Origin: Syntrophorhabdus sp. PtaB.Bin184 | GTDB lineage: Bacteria; Desulfobacterota; Syntrophorhabdia; Syntrophorhabdales; Syntrophorhabdaceae | Reading direction: 5' to 3' | DNA length: 12,804 nt | NCBI GenBank assembly: GCA_002067555.1 | Contig: MVQQ01000215.1 | Span: forward strand, 1 to 12,804 | The notes under the pieces: generated by a model | Told to the model about the DNA's origin: nothing | Database searches by the model: none | What the model saw: the letters and a program-made list of their open reading frames with translations, nothing else | Shown here: positions 7,492 through 12,804 of the stretch, piece by piece | Layout: the number at the start of each line of letters is the position of its first letter | Position numbering within the stretch: the stretch's first letter is position 1 | Made by a program: the position numbers and the translations under genes

Positions 7492-10400
7492 TGAAAAAGG
7501 CCATTGCAGCGCTTCTCCTGTGTGTTGTGCTCCTCGCCCTCGGGATAATCATCGTGACCCATAACCTGCCCGCTGTCCTGTCCCATCTCCTCGCGCGGTC
7601 AACGGGAATCGCCGTCAAGATCGAAAGAGCGGACATGTCTTTGAGCGACGGTGCGGTGGGCCTGACCCTGGGGAACATGCAGTTCAAAGGGGTCATATCG
7701 GGTAAGGTCGGGACCGTTGCGGCCCGCATGTGGTTCTCGCGGGGAATATTCCTCGATCGGTTGACGGTCAAGGATTTCGATGTCGTCGTCGGCAAGGTGG
7801 AAATGGACCGCGGAAACTTCTCCACCTCCATCGGGCTTCTCGAGGTCTCGAACGGTACCGTGACCGTCGGGGGTCGCAAACTGGTCATCGGGTCCATAGT
7901 CGCCGAGAACATCAACACGAAAAAACCCCTGCGCTTTGTCGCGTCCATCACCGACCCCGACCATGCCGGCAAGGTCAGGGTGGTCGGGGACAGCGCTGTC
8001 GACAGGGGAAAGCGTCGTGTCAAAGGTTCCGTCGAGGTCGACGCCTTCGGTCTCGAAAAGATAGATCCTATTCTGGGCGGGGTCGTGAACGGGAAGGGGG
8101 AGTTTACCTTTTACGAGGAAGCCCTTACCCTTTCGGGCACGTGCAATTCACCGAAGCTCACCATACGGGATACCTGGCTCAAAAAACCCCTTGTCGTCAG
8201 CAGGGTGACCGCGAAGTCCACGATCACGACGAAAGGCCCCGATATTCACATATCCGTGTACGACACGAAATACGGAGACGCCCCCTTCACCATCGACGTC
8301 AGCATGAAGAGCATCCTTTTCTCCCGCCTCGATATCACGTCGGGTCCCATACCCATGAGTGCCGTGAGGGAATACCTCAATATGGACGAAGCGGGGTATG
8401 ACGTCTGGGCATATGTCAGGGACGGGTCCCTGAAGATCAGGAAACTGACTTACGAGAAGAAAAAACCCTTTCTCACGGAGCTGGAATTGAAGGGTGTCAC
8501 AGGCGAATACGAAGGCAAGAAGCTCACGGATGTCTCCGGTGTCCTTGAGATGATGGATAACAGGGGGACCCTGTCGGACGGCAAGGGTTTCTTTAAGGCC
8601 AGCGCCTTCCACGATGTCAAGGGGACCATGGAGTTCGGGAAGAAGCACCGAATCCAGCTGACGGGAAAGTACGTCATCGATCTGCAACATGTCGGTGAGT
8701 TTGTGGACATGAGGGATGTGGTGGTCCACAAGGGTGCCGCGGAGGGTACGGTCGAGGTCGACAGCGGAAAGGGGAAAGATGCGCTGAAGCTCGCGGGTTC
8801 GGGCAGGATCAAAGGCGCGGAGCTTTCGTGGAGGGGGCAATCTTTCACGGTGGATGGTCCCTTCAAACTCGCCGGCCGGGAGATGATCTTCGATCCCCTG
8901 GTGGTGACGGGCAGGGAAACACATCTCACCATGCAGGGCAGGTGGGGTCCCGAGGGTTTCGTGACCTCTCTGAAAGGCTACGTCGACCCCGGACTTCCCG
9001 GCAGGATCGCGGGAAAGACGGTCCGGGCGTCGGGGAAGGCCCTCGTCGACGCCCATGTGACGGTGGCCGACGGTCAGATAGGAGCGAACGGGAACGTCAA
9101 CATGGATGATGTGGTCTTCGCCGTCCCGGGTTTCATACGGAAGACGAAGGGAGTCCAGAGCAGGGCCGCTGTGAGATTCACGCGGAAGCGGACGGGTGAG
9201 ATAGTTGTGGATGATCTCTCAGGCAATCTCGACACTATCAACCTCCGTGCCTCGGGAAAGATAAGTGACGGGGGCAGGATCGACAGCCGTGTCACCCTGC
9301 GTGCGAAGGATACGGGGAGGGCGGCATCGCTTTTCTCTCTCGGCGAGGACGTGAGGGGCGGTGAGGTCTCCATCGACCTGACTGTCAACGATCTCCGGTT
9401 CCCCGTGACGAAGCTTCCCTGGGTCGTCGGGTCCGCGTCGATGAAAAAGGGTTTCATGAAGGTGCCCGGCATTCCGAAGGTCCTTTCCAATATCGATCTC
9501 ACGGCAGGTTTCCGCGGTCACGAGTTCGACGTCACGGTGAGCGGAGTGAAAACGGGAGAGAGCGTTCTCAGGATGGCATCTCTGAAGGTCACGGGCTTCG
9601 AGCGGCCGAAGTTCGACCTTGTGGTGAGCATGGACAGGCTCAGCACCGCGGATTTCAGGAGCGGCAAGGAGTTCAGACTTGAGAGCCTGCCCGGAGACGG
9701 TGTCCTCGCGCGTTCGAGCGGGAACCTGTCCCTGAGGGCAAAAGAGGTTGGTTTCGGCAGCGTTCCGGCCAGGGATCTCGAAGTGAAGGCCTTCATGACG
9801 GACCGCAAGATAAACGTGTCGGACCTGAAGCTGCGTGTGTTCGGCGGCGAGACGGACGTGAAAGGCATGCTGGACCTCTCCGGGCGGGTCCCGTCCCTGT
9901 ATACGAACGGGAGGATGACGAGGGTCAGGGCGGGGCTCTTTATGGACGCGATGGGGGGTACGTCGCAGGAGATATCCGGCGACGCCTTCATCACGGGCAC
10001 CCTCAAGACGGAAGGAACGACGATGAAGGAGTTAAAGGCCAATCTCGGCGGCGACACGGCCGTGTACAGCAGGGACGGGGTCATCAAGAGGTGGAAGCTT
10101 CTTTCCAAAATATTTGCCCTTCTCAACGTGTACGACCTTGTGCGCGGCAAGATCGATTTCGGCAAGGACGGCCTGGCGTACAACAAGGCGGGCGCATCCT
10201 TCACCATCAATAAGGGAATCTACCACACGAGCAATTTTCTCCTCGACAGCCCCTCCATGGTCATAACAGGAACGGGCGATATTGACATCAACAAGGAGAC
10301 GATCGCCGGGACACTCGAGGTGTCGCCGCTCGTTGCGCTCGACAGGACGATCGACAAGATACCCGTCCTGAGGAGCATCCTCAAGAACAAGAATAAGGGA

Positions 10401-10544
10401 TTTCTCTATGTCACATACAACATTTCAGGGTCATTTGACGATCCCGATATCAGCACGAACTACGTGGGAACGGTGGGCACGAAATCGCTGGAGATCCTGA
10501 AGAACATACTCGTTTTTCCGAGAGAGGTCTTTGAGACAAAATGA
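7491..10544 (+). CDS. Large AsmA-like envelope protein (AsmA/YhdP/TamB superfamily)
   Basis: This 1017-residue protein has one N-terminal membrane anchor (about residues 3-25, AIAALLLCVVLLALGIIIV) followed by nearly 1000 residues of beta-rich, repeat-like sequence with many short alternating strands. The last 200 residues match the AsmA C-terminal region: ELKANLGGDTAVYSRDGVIKRW, then LLDSPSMVITGTGDIDINKETIAGTLEVSPL, and KIPVLRSIL with a final SGSFDDPDIS. Proteins of this superfamily (YhdP, TamB, YdbH) form periplasmic bridges that move phospholipid from inner to outer membrane in E. coli. ATG 7491 shares one base with the comF stop and has AAGGA at 7479-7483. GTG 7488, one codon earlier, is an alternative. 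Length and C-terminus are closer to YhdP than to the shorter AsmA. Phospholipid transport here is inferred from the family. Confidence 0.85.
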   Translation: MKKAIAALLLCVVLLALGIIIVTHNLPAVLSHLLARSTGIAVKIERADMSLSDGAVGLTLGNMQFKGVISGKVGTVAARMWFSRGIFLDRLTVKDFDVVVGKVEMDRGNFSTSIGLLEVSNGTVTVGGRKLVIGSIVAENINTKKPLRFVASITDPDHAGKVRVVGDSAVDRGKRRVKGSVEVDAFGLEKIDPILGGVVNGKGEFTFYEEALTLSGTCNSPKLTIRDTWLKKPLVVSRVTAKSTITTKGPDIHISVYDTKYGDAPFTIDVSMKSILFSRLDITSGPIPMSAVREYLNMDEAGYDVWAYVRDGSLKIRKLTYEKKKPFLTELELKGVTGEYEGKKLTDVSGVLEMMDNRGTLSDGKGFFKASAFHDVKGTMEFGKKHRIQLTGKYVIDLQHVGEFVDMRDVVVHKGAAEGTVEVDSGKGKDALKLAGSGRIKGAELSWRGQSFTVDGPFKLAGREMIFDPLVVTGRETHLTMQGRWGPEGFVTSLKGYVDPGLPGRIAGKTVRASGKALVDAHVTVADGQIGANGNVNMDDVVFAVPGFIRKTKGVQSRAAVRFTRKRTGEIVVDDLSGNLDTINLRASGKISDGGRIDSRVTLRAKDTGRAASLFSLGEDVRGGEVSIDLTVNDLRFPVTKLPWVVGSASMKKGFMKVPGIPKVLSNIDLTAGFRGHEFDVTVSGVKTGESVLRMASLKVTGFERPKFDLVVSMDRLSTADFRSGKEFRLESLPGDGVLARSSGNLSLRAKEVGFGSVPARDLEVKAFMTDRKINVSDLKLRVFGGETDVKGMLDLSGRVPSLYTNGRMTRVRAGLFMDAMGGTSQEISGDAFITGTLKTEGTTMKELKANLGGDTAVYSRDGVIKRWKLLSKIFALLNVYDLVRGKIDFGKDGLAYNKAGASFTINKGIYHTSNFLLDSPSMVITGTGDIDINKETIAGTLEVSPLVALDRTIDKIPVLRSILKNKNKGFLYVTYNISGSFDDPDISTNYVGTVGTKSLEILKNILVFPREVFETK

Positions 10545-11407
10545 AGATCGGAATCATAGGAGCGGGAAAAGTAGGCATTTCACTGGGTTATGTTCTCAGG
10601 GGCAACGGGCTTGATGTCGCCGCCATCGCCGACAGGCTTCCGTCGGCCCTGGAGACGGCCCGCGGTTTCCTGGGGGCCGACATGATCTACACGGCGGATG
10701 TGATGGAGGTTGTGGGAAGCTGTAACGTCGTGGCCATTACCACGCAGGACAGGGAGATAGCCGGTGTCGCGCGGGGCATATTCGAAGCCGCCGGCGACGT
10801 GACGGGAAAGGTTTTCTTCCACACGAGCGGCGCCGATCCCTCGTCTATCCTCTCCCCTCTCGGTGATAGGGGTGCCCACCTGGGGTCGCTCCACCCCCTG
10901 CAGACCTTTCCCGATATCGAAAGCGCCATCGAGGTCCTTCCCGACACGAGCATATTCATCGAGGGGGACGAGAAGGCCCTCGCCGTGCTCCGGGTCATCG
11001 CCGGGAACCTGGGGGCTGCGGTCCACACCATCGCGGGAGAGGACAAGGTCTTCTACCACCTTGCGGCCGTCTTCGTCTGCAATCTCCTTTCAGCCCTCAT
11101 GTACTCCGGGATGGGTATAATGGACAGGATAGACGTGGGCTTCGAGCCTTTCCTGTCCATTATACGGGCAACGATGAAGAACATAGAGACGCTGGGTCCC
11201 CTTGCGGCACTGACAGGTCCCGTCGTGCGGGGAGACGACAAGACCATTCGCTCTCACCTTGCAGCCATGGAGGACATGCCTCTCCACAGGGAGATCTACC
11301 TGGCGCTCTCGAAAATGGCCCTCGAGATGGTCAGAGAGAGGAAGACCTTGAGCGAAGCCGAGACCGAAACCCTCCGCCGTCTGCTGGAAGGTGAGGAAAA
11401 GACGTAA
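10541..11407 (+). CDS. Rossmann-like plus DUF2520 NAD(P)-dependent oxidoreductase
   Basis: The 288-residue protein opens with a dinucleotide-binding motif (MKIGIIGAGKVGISLGYVL, GxGxxG), followed by CNVVAITTQDREI and the marker SLHPLQTFPD. The C-terminal helical half carries the DUF2520 hallmark: KVFYHLAAVFVCNLLSALM and, later, LTGPVVRGDDKTIRSHL. The architecture resembles ketopantoate reductases and 6-phosphogluconate-type dehydrogenases: a Rossmann domain with a helical substrate domain. The substrate is not established from sequence. In other genomes DUF2520 genes can lie near pantothenate genes (my recollection); no such gene is present here. ATG 10541 overlaps the AsmA-like stop by 4 nt, so it is the last gene of the chain. 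Codons 192-209 are unusual in containing a perfect 15-bp inverted repeat. Confidence 0.88.
   Translation: MKIGIIGAGKVGISLGYVLRGNGLDVAAIADRLPSALETARGFLGADMIYTADVMEVVGSCNVVAITTQDREIAGVARGIFEAAGDVTGKVFFHTSGADPSSILSPLGDRGAHLGSLHPLQTFPDIESAIEVLPDTSIFIEGDEKALAVLRVIAGNLGAAVHTIAGEDKVFYHLAAVFVCNLLSALMYSGMGIMDRIDVGFEPFLSIIRATMKNIETLGPLAALTGPVVRGDDKTIRSHLAAMEDMPLHREIYLALSKMALEMVRERKTLSEAETETLRRLLEGEEKT
11115..11165. repeat. Perfect 15-bp inverted repeat inside the DUF2520 gene
   Basis: GTATAATGGACAGGA at 11115-11129 is repeated exactly in reverse complement at 11151-11165. The 21-nt loop contains a smaller hairpin (GGGCT at 11137-11141 with AGCCT at 11145-11149, one G-T pair). There is no T-run after it, so it is not an intrinsic terminator. 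Each arm contains TATAAT, but no good -35 hexamer lies 16-18 nt away on either strand. Confidence 0.9.
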
Positions 11408-11412
11408 AGACA

Positions 11413-11480
11413 TTATCTCTCGCCCGTTCGTCGCTTGCGCTAATCTCTCGAGTTCGCTTAAGGTCGCAGAGAGAGGATAA
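11413..11480. repeat. Inverted-repeat-bounded element, repeat copy 1
   Basis: It begins five bases after the DUF2520 stop. Its ends can pair: TTATC-TCTC at 11413-11421 with GAGA-G-GATAA at 11471-11480, nine base pairs with one bulged G. It contains CGCCCGTTCG (11421-11430) and CGCTTAAGGTCGCAGAGA (11455-11472). Both sequences recur in inverted orientation about 300 bp downstream (copy 2). No T-run follows, so intrinsic termination is unlikely. Confidence 0.6.
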
Positions 11481-11556
11481 AAAGAGAGAAAAGAAATAGT
11501 CTTTCTTTCCTTATCCCGAAAAGGTTATTCCCCCTTATCTTCCCTGTAGTCAAAGG

Positions 11557-11592
11557 TCCTGTAAGTCCTGCATGTCCCATAGGTCCTATAAC
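11557..11592. repeat. Degenerate 9-bp tandem repeat, four units
   Basis: The units are TCCTGTAAG, TCCTGCATG, TCCCATAGG and TCCTATAAC, with consensus near TCCTGTAGG. A related TCCCTGTAG at 11541-11549 may be an outlying unit. The 9-bp period would keep a reading frame, but no open frame with a start and ribosome binding site uses it. Confidence 0.6.
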
Positions 11593-11642
11593 CAACCTCC
11601 AACCCCCATACTACCGCACCCCACAACTCCTATCCTCCTCAC
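11584..11642 (+). terminator. Possible Rho-dependent termination (rut-like) tract
   Basis: This 59-nt stretch holds 31 C and a single G on the + strand and would give an unstructured, C-rich, G-poor RNA. Such tracts are what Rho factor loads on. It lies about 180 nt after the last gene of the eleven-gene chain, where no intrinsic terminator is visible. The role is inferred from composition and position only. Confidence 0.4.
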
Positions 11643-11675
11643 GGAGCCCCATCTGAAGAGAAAACTCTCTTTTTC

Positions 11676-11695
11676 CGTCCCGCTTTAGCGGGATG
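11676..11695. repeat. Short GC hairpin with TTTA loop
   Basis: TCCCGC at 11678-11683 pairs with GCGGGA at 11688-11693 across the loop TTTA; a G-T and a C-G pair extend it to eight base pairs. A T-run precedes it and none follows on either strand, so it is not a normal intrinsic terminator. It could be a small extragenic palindrome or a transcript-stabilising structure. Confidence 0.55.
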
Positions 11696-11714
11696 CGAAA
11701 CCGGCCGGATCTTT

Positions 11715-11751
11715 TCTCTGCGTTCTTAAGCGGGCTTGAGCGAAGCGGGCG
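11715..11751. repeat. Repeat copy 2, opposite orientation to copy 1
   Basis: The reverse complement of 11715-11732 reads CGCTTAAGAACGCAGAGA and matches copy 1 (11455-11472) at 16 of 18 positions. The reverse complement of 11741-11751, CGCCCGCTTCG, matches CGCCCGTTCG of copy 1 with one inserted base. The order of the two blocks is kept, but the intervening sequence is shorter than in copy 1. This supports two diverged copies of one dispersed element rather than chance. Confidence 0.6.
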
Positions 11752-11842
11752 GGAGGCAAGGTCTTTCGCCTTTGCATGGGACTATTTTCCCTTTCCGGAA
11801 GTAATAAAACAGGCAGAATCGCTGCGTCGGTGATGGAAGGGG

Positions 11843-11871
11843 TAAACAAATCGGGAATAGTGTGTCATAAT
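11843..11871 (+). promoter_or_regulatory. Candidate sigma70 promoter for the aldehyde oxidoreductase gene
   Basis: TAAACA (11843-11848, four of six to TTGACA) and CATAAT (11866-11871, five of six to TATAAT) are 17 nt apart. Transcription would begin near 11878 and give a leader of about 80 nt. I found no sigma54-type GG/GC pair at the required spacing in this spacer. The match is moderate, so this is a best candidate only. Confidence 0.4.
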
Positions 11872-11900
11872 AGTCTTGAATGTGTCGGATCGTGTCGGGC
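11861..11900 (+). promoter_or_regulatory. 10-bp-periodic GTGTC boxes over the candidate promoter
   Basis: Consecutive 10-mers from 11861 read TGTGTCATAA, TAGTCTTGAA, TGTGTCGGAT and CGTGTCGGGC. GTGTC recurs at 11862, 11882 and 11892, and GTGTCGG is exact at 11882 and 11892. The copies are in helical phase and lie over the -10 element and probable start, as expected for a repressor site, but a regulator is not known from this window. Confidence 0.35.
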
Positions 11901-11944
11901 GGATGCCCTTTATAGAAAGAATAAGAGAAAGGATTACGTAAAAA

Positions 11945-11950
11945 GGAGGA
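11945..11950 (+). promoter_or_regulatory. Strong Shine-Dalgarno sequence
   Basis: GGAGGA lies six bases before ATG 11957. It is a near-ideal ribosome binding site and the strongest in the window, which fixes the start of the aldehyde oxidoreductase and implies high translation. Confidence 0.85.
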
Positions 11951-11956
11951 GTCTCG

Positions 11957-12804
11957 ATGGTCAAGAAGACGATAAATATCAACGGCGTCAATCGGACGAT
12001 CATTGCGCCTGCCGATGAGACCCTGGCGAATGTGTTGCGGGAACAGCTGGGGTTGACGGGGACAAAGATTGGCTGCGGGCAGGGTGAGTGCGGGGCCTGC
12101 AACGTGATCATGGACGACAGGCTGGTTCGCTCCTGCATCACGAAGATGGGGAGGGTCCCCGACGGGGCGCGGGTAACGACGATCGAAGGGATAGGAACGC
12201 CGGACAGCCTGCACCCGCTGCAACTGGCGTGGATCGCCCACGGCGGCGCTCAATGCGGCTTCTGCACCCCGGGGTTCATCGTTTCAGCAAAGGCCCTCCT
12301 GGCACAGAATCCGAACCCTTTCAGGGACGAGGTGCGTGAGTGGTTCAACACACATCGCAATGCCTGCCGGTGCACGGGGTACAAGCCCATCGTCGACGCG
12401 GTGATGGATGCGGCGAAGGTGATGCGGGGCGAAATGGACGCATCGGAGCTTCTCTTCAGGATGCCTCCCGACGGCGAGATATGGGGCAGCAAGTACCCGA
12501 GGCCGTCGGCTGTGGCCAAAGTGACGGGCACTCTCGATTACGGAGACGACCTGGGTATCAAGATGCCTGCCGATACCCTCCACCTGGCGCTTGTCCAGGC
12601 AAAGGTGTCCCATGCGAACATCAAGGGTATCGACATCTCGGAGGCCGAGAAGATGCCGGGGGTCTTCAAGGTGGTCACCCACAGGGATGTGAAGGGCAAA
12701 AACCGCATCACCGGCCTTATAACCTTTCCCACCAACGCCGGAGACGGATGGGACCGCCCAATCCTCTGTGACGACAAGGTGTACCAGTACGGCGACGCCA
12801 TCGC
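11957..12804 (+). CDS. mop: Molybdopterin aldehyde oxidoreductase, single chain, 5' part (runs off window)
   Basis: The frame is open from ATG 11957 to the window end, giving the first 282 residues of a protein likely over 900 long. It resembles Desulfovibrio gigas aldehyde oxidoreductase (Mop), a xanthine-oxidase-family enzyme that oxidises aldehydes to acids with a molybdopterin cytosine dinucleotide cofactor. The N-terminal plant-type [2Fe-2S] domain has Cys40, 45, 48 and 60; the second, helical [2Fe-2S] domain has Cys100, 103, 137 and 139. These numbers equal those reported for Mop. A linker (PPDGEIWGSKYPRPSAVAKVTGTLDYGDDL) leads directly into the MoCo domain start (KNRITGLITFPTN). No FAD domain lies between, unlike xanthine dehydrogenase. 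Three-subunit CoxMSL-type enzymes are excluded by the fusion. The substrate cannot be read from this part. Confidence 0.93.
   Translation, partial: MVKKTININGVNRTIIAPADETLANVLREQLGLTGTKIGCGQGECGACNVIMDDRLVRSCITKMGRVPDGARVTTIEGIGTPDSLHPLQLAWIAHGGAQCGFCTPGFIVSAKALLAQNPNPFRDEVREWFNTHRNACRCTGYKPIVDAVMDAAKVMRGEMDASELLFRMPPDGEIWGSKYPRPSAVAKVTGTLDYGDDLGIKMPADTLHLALVQAKVSHANIKGIDISEAEKMPGVFKVVTHRDVKGKNRITGLITFPTNAGDGWDRPILCDDKVYQYGDAI

Larger units (their letters stand above)
11408..11956. other. Gene-free spacer between operon and aldehyde oxidoreductase gene
   Basis: About 550 bp without a protein that looks real. Open frames here are short and low in recognisable motifs; one (11776-12018) runs into the next gene out of frame. 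The base make-up differs from the flanking genes: A/T- and C/T-rich stretches alternate with GC hairpins. The stretch contains the repeats, C-rich tract, hairpin and candidate promoter listed separately. No intrinsic terminator (GC stem followed by T-run) is seen, and I recognise no riboswitch class. Confidence 0.8.

Noticed and set aside
8701..8731. An 8-bp inverted repeat TTGTGGAC/GTCCACAA inside the AsmA-like gene
   Set aside because: Repeats of this length and spacing are expected several times by chance in a window this size.
11490..11508. AAAGAAA/TTTCTTT stem resembling a terminator
   Set aside because: The stem is only A/T-rich apart from one G-C pair and no T-run follows, so it would be too weak to terminate.
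11756..11880. A molybdenum-cofactor riboswitch or sigma54 promoter upstream of the oxidoreductase gene
   Set aside because: A small bulged hairpin (GCAAGG with CCTTTGC, 11756-11775) is present, but I see no conserved Moco-motif core, and no GG and GC doublets have the required 10-nt spacing.
11776..12018. An 80-residue open frame in the spacer beginning MGLFSLSGSNKTG
   Set aside because: No ribosome binding site or family motif; it runs 62 nt into the aldehyde oxidoreductase gene in another frame and overlaps the candidate promoter.

Overview
The window is a GC-rich bacterial chromosome segment with every recognisable gene on the + strand. The order obg-proB-proA-nadD-rsfS, the LapA/LapB-type and AsmA-type envelope genes (which imply a Gram-negative outer membrane), the archaeal-type phosphoglycerate mutase and a Desulfovibrio-type molybdenum aldehyde oxidoreductase together suggest an anaerobic member of the former Deltaproteobacteria (Desulfobacterota or Syntrophia/Syntrophorhabdia-like). 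This placement is inferred from gene content and is not proven.

Region 1 (1-11407) is one compact run of eleven genes whose neighbours overlap by 1-14 nt or are separated by no more than 10 nt: obg (3' part), proB, proA, nadD, rsfS, a TraR/DksA-type zinc-finger gene, a LapA-LapB-like membrane/TPR/zinc-ribbon gene, apgM, comF, a 1017-residue AsmA-like gene and a Rossmann/DUF2520 gene. It looks like a single translationally coupled operon. It combines ribosome assembly and silencing (Obg, RsfS), transcription control (DksA type), proline synthesis (ProB, ProA), NAD synthesis (NadD), lower glycolysis/gluconeogenesis (ApgM) and envelope lipid functions (LapAB-like, AsmA-like). A perfect 15-bp inverted repeat lies inside the DUF2520 coding sequence.

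Region 2 (11408-11956) is about 550 bp without a credible gene. It holds two diverged copies of one repeat in opposite orientation, a degenerate 9-bp tandem repeat, a C-rich/G-poor tract that could be a Rho loading site for the upstream operon, a short GC hairpin, and a candidate sigma70 promoter overlapped by 10-bp-periodic GTGTC boxes.

Region 3 (11957 to the window end) is the 5' part of a single-chain molybdopterin aldehyde oxidoreductase. It has a strong Shine-Dalgarno sequence and all eight [2Fe-2S] cysteines, with the MoCo-domain start fused directly behind them. It appears to be a separate transcription unit.

No rRNA, tRNA, CRISPR array, insertion sequence or transposase is visible. 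No complete new defence or mobile system is evident. The points most worth a second look are the LapA-LapB fusion, the inverted repeat in the DUF2520 gene, and the repeat-rich spacer.
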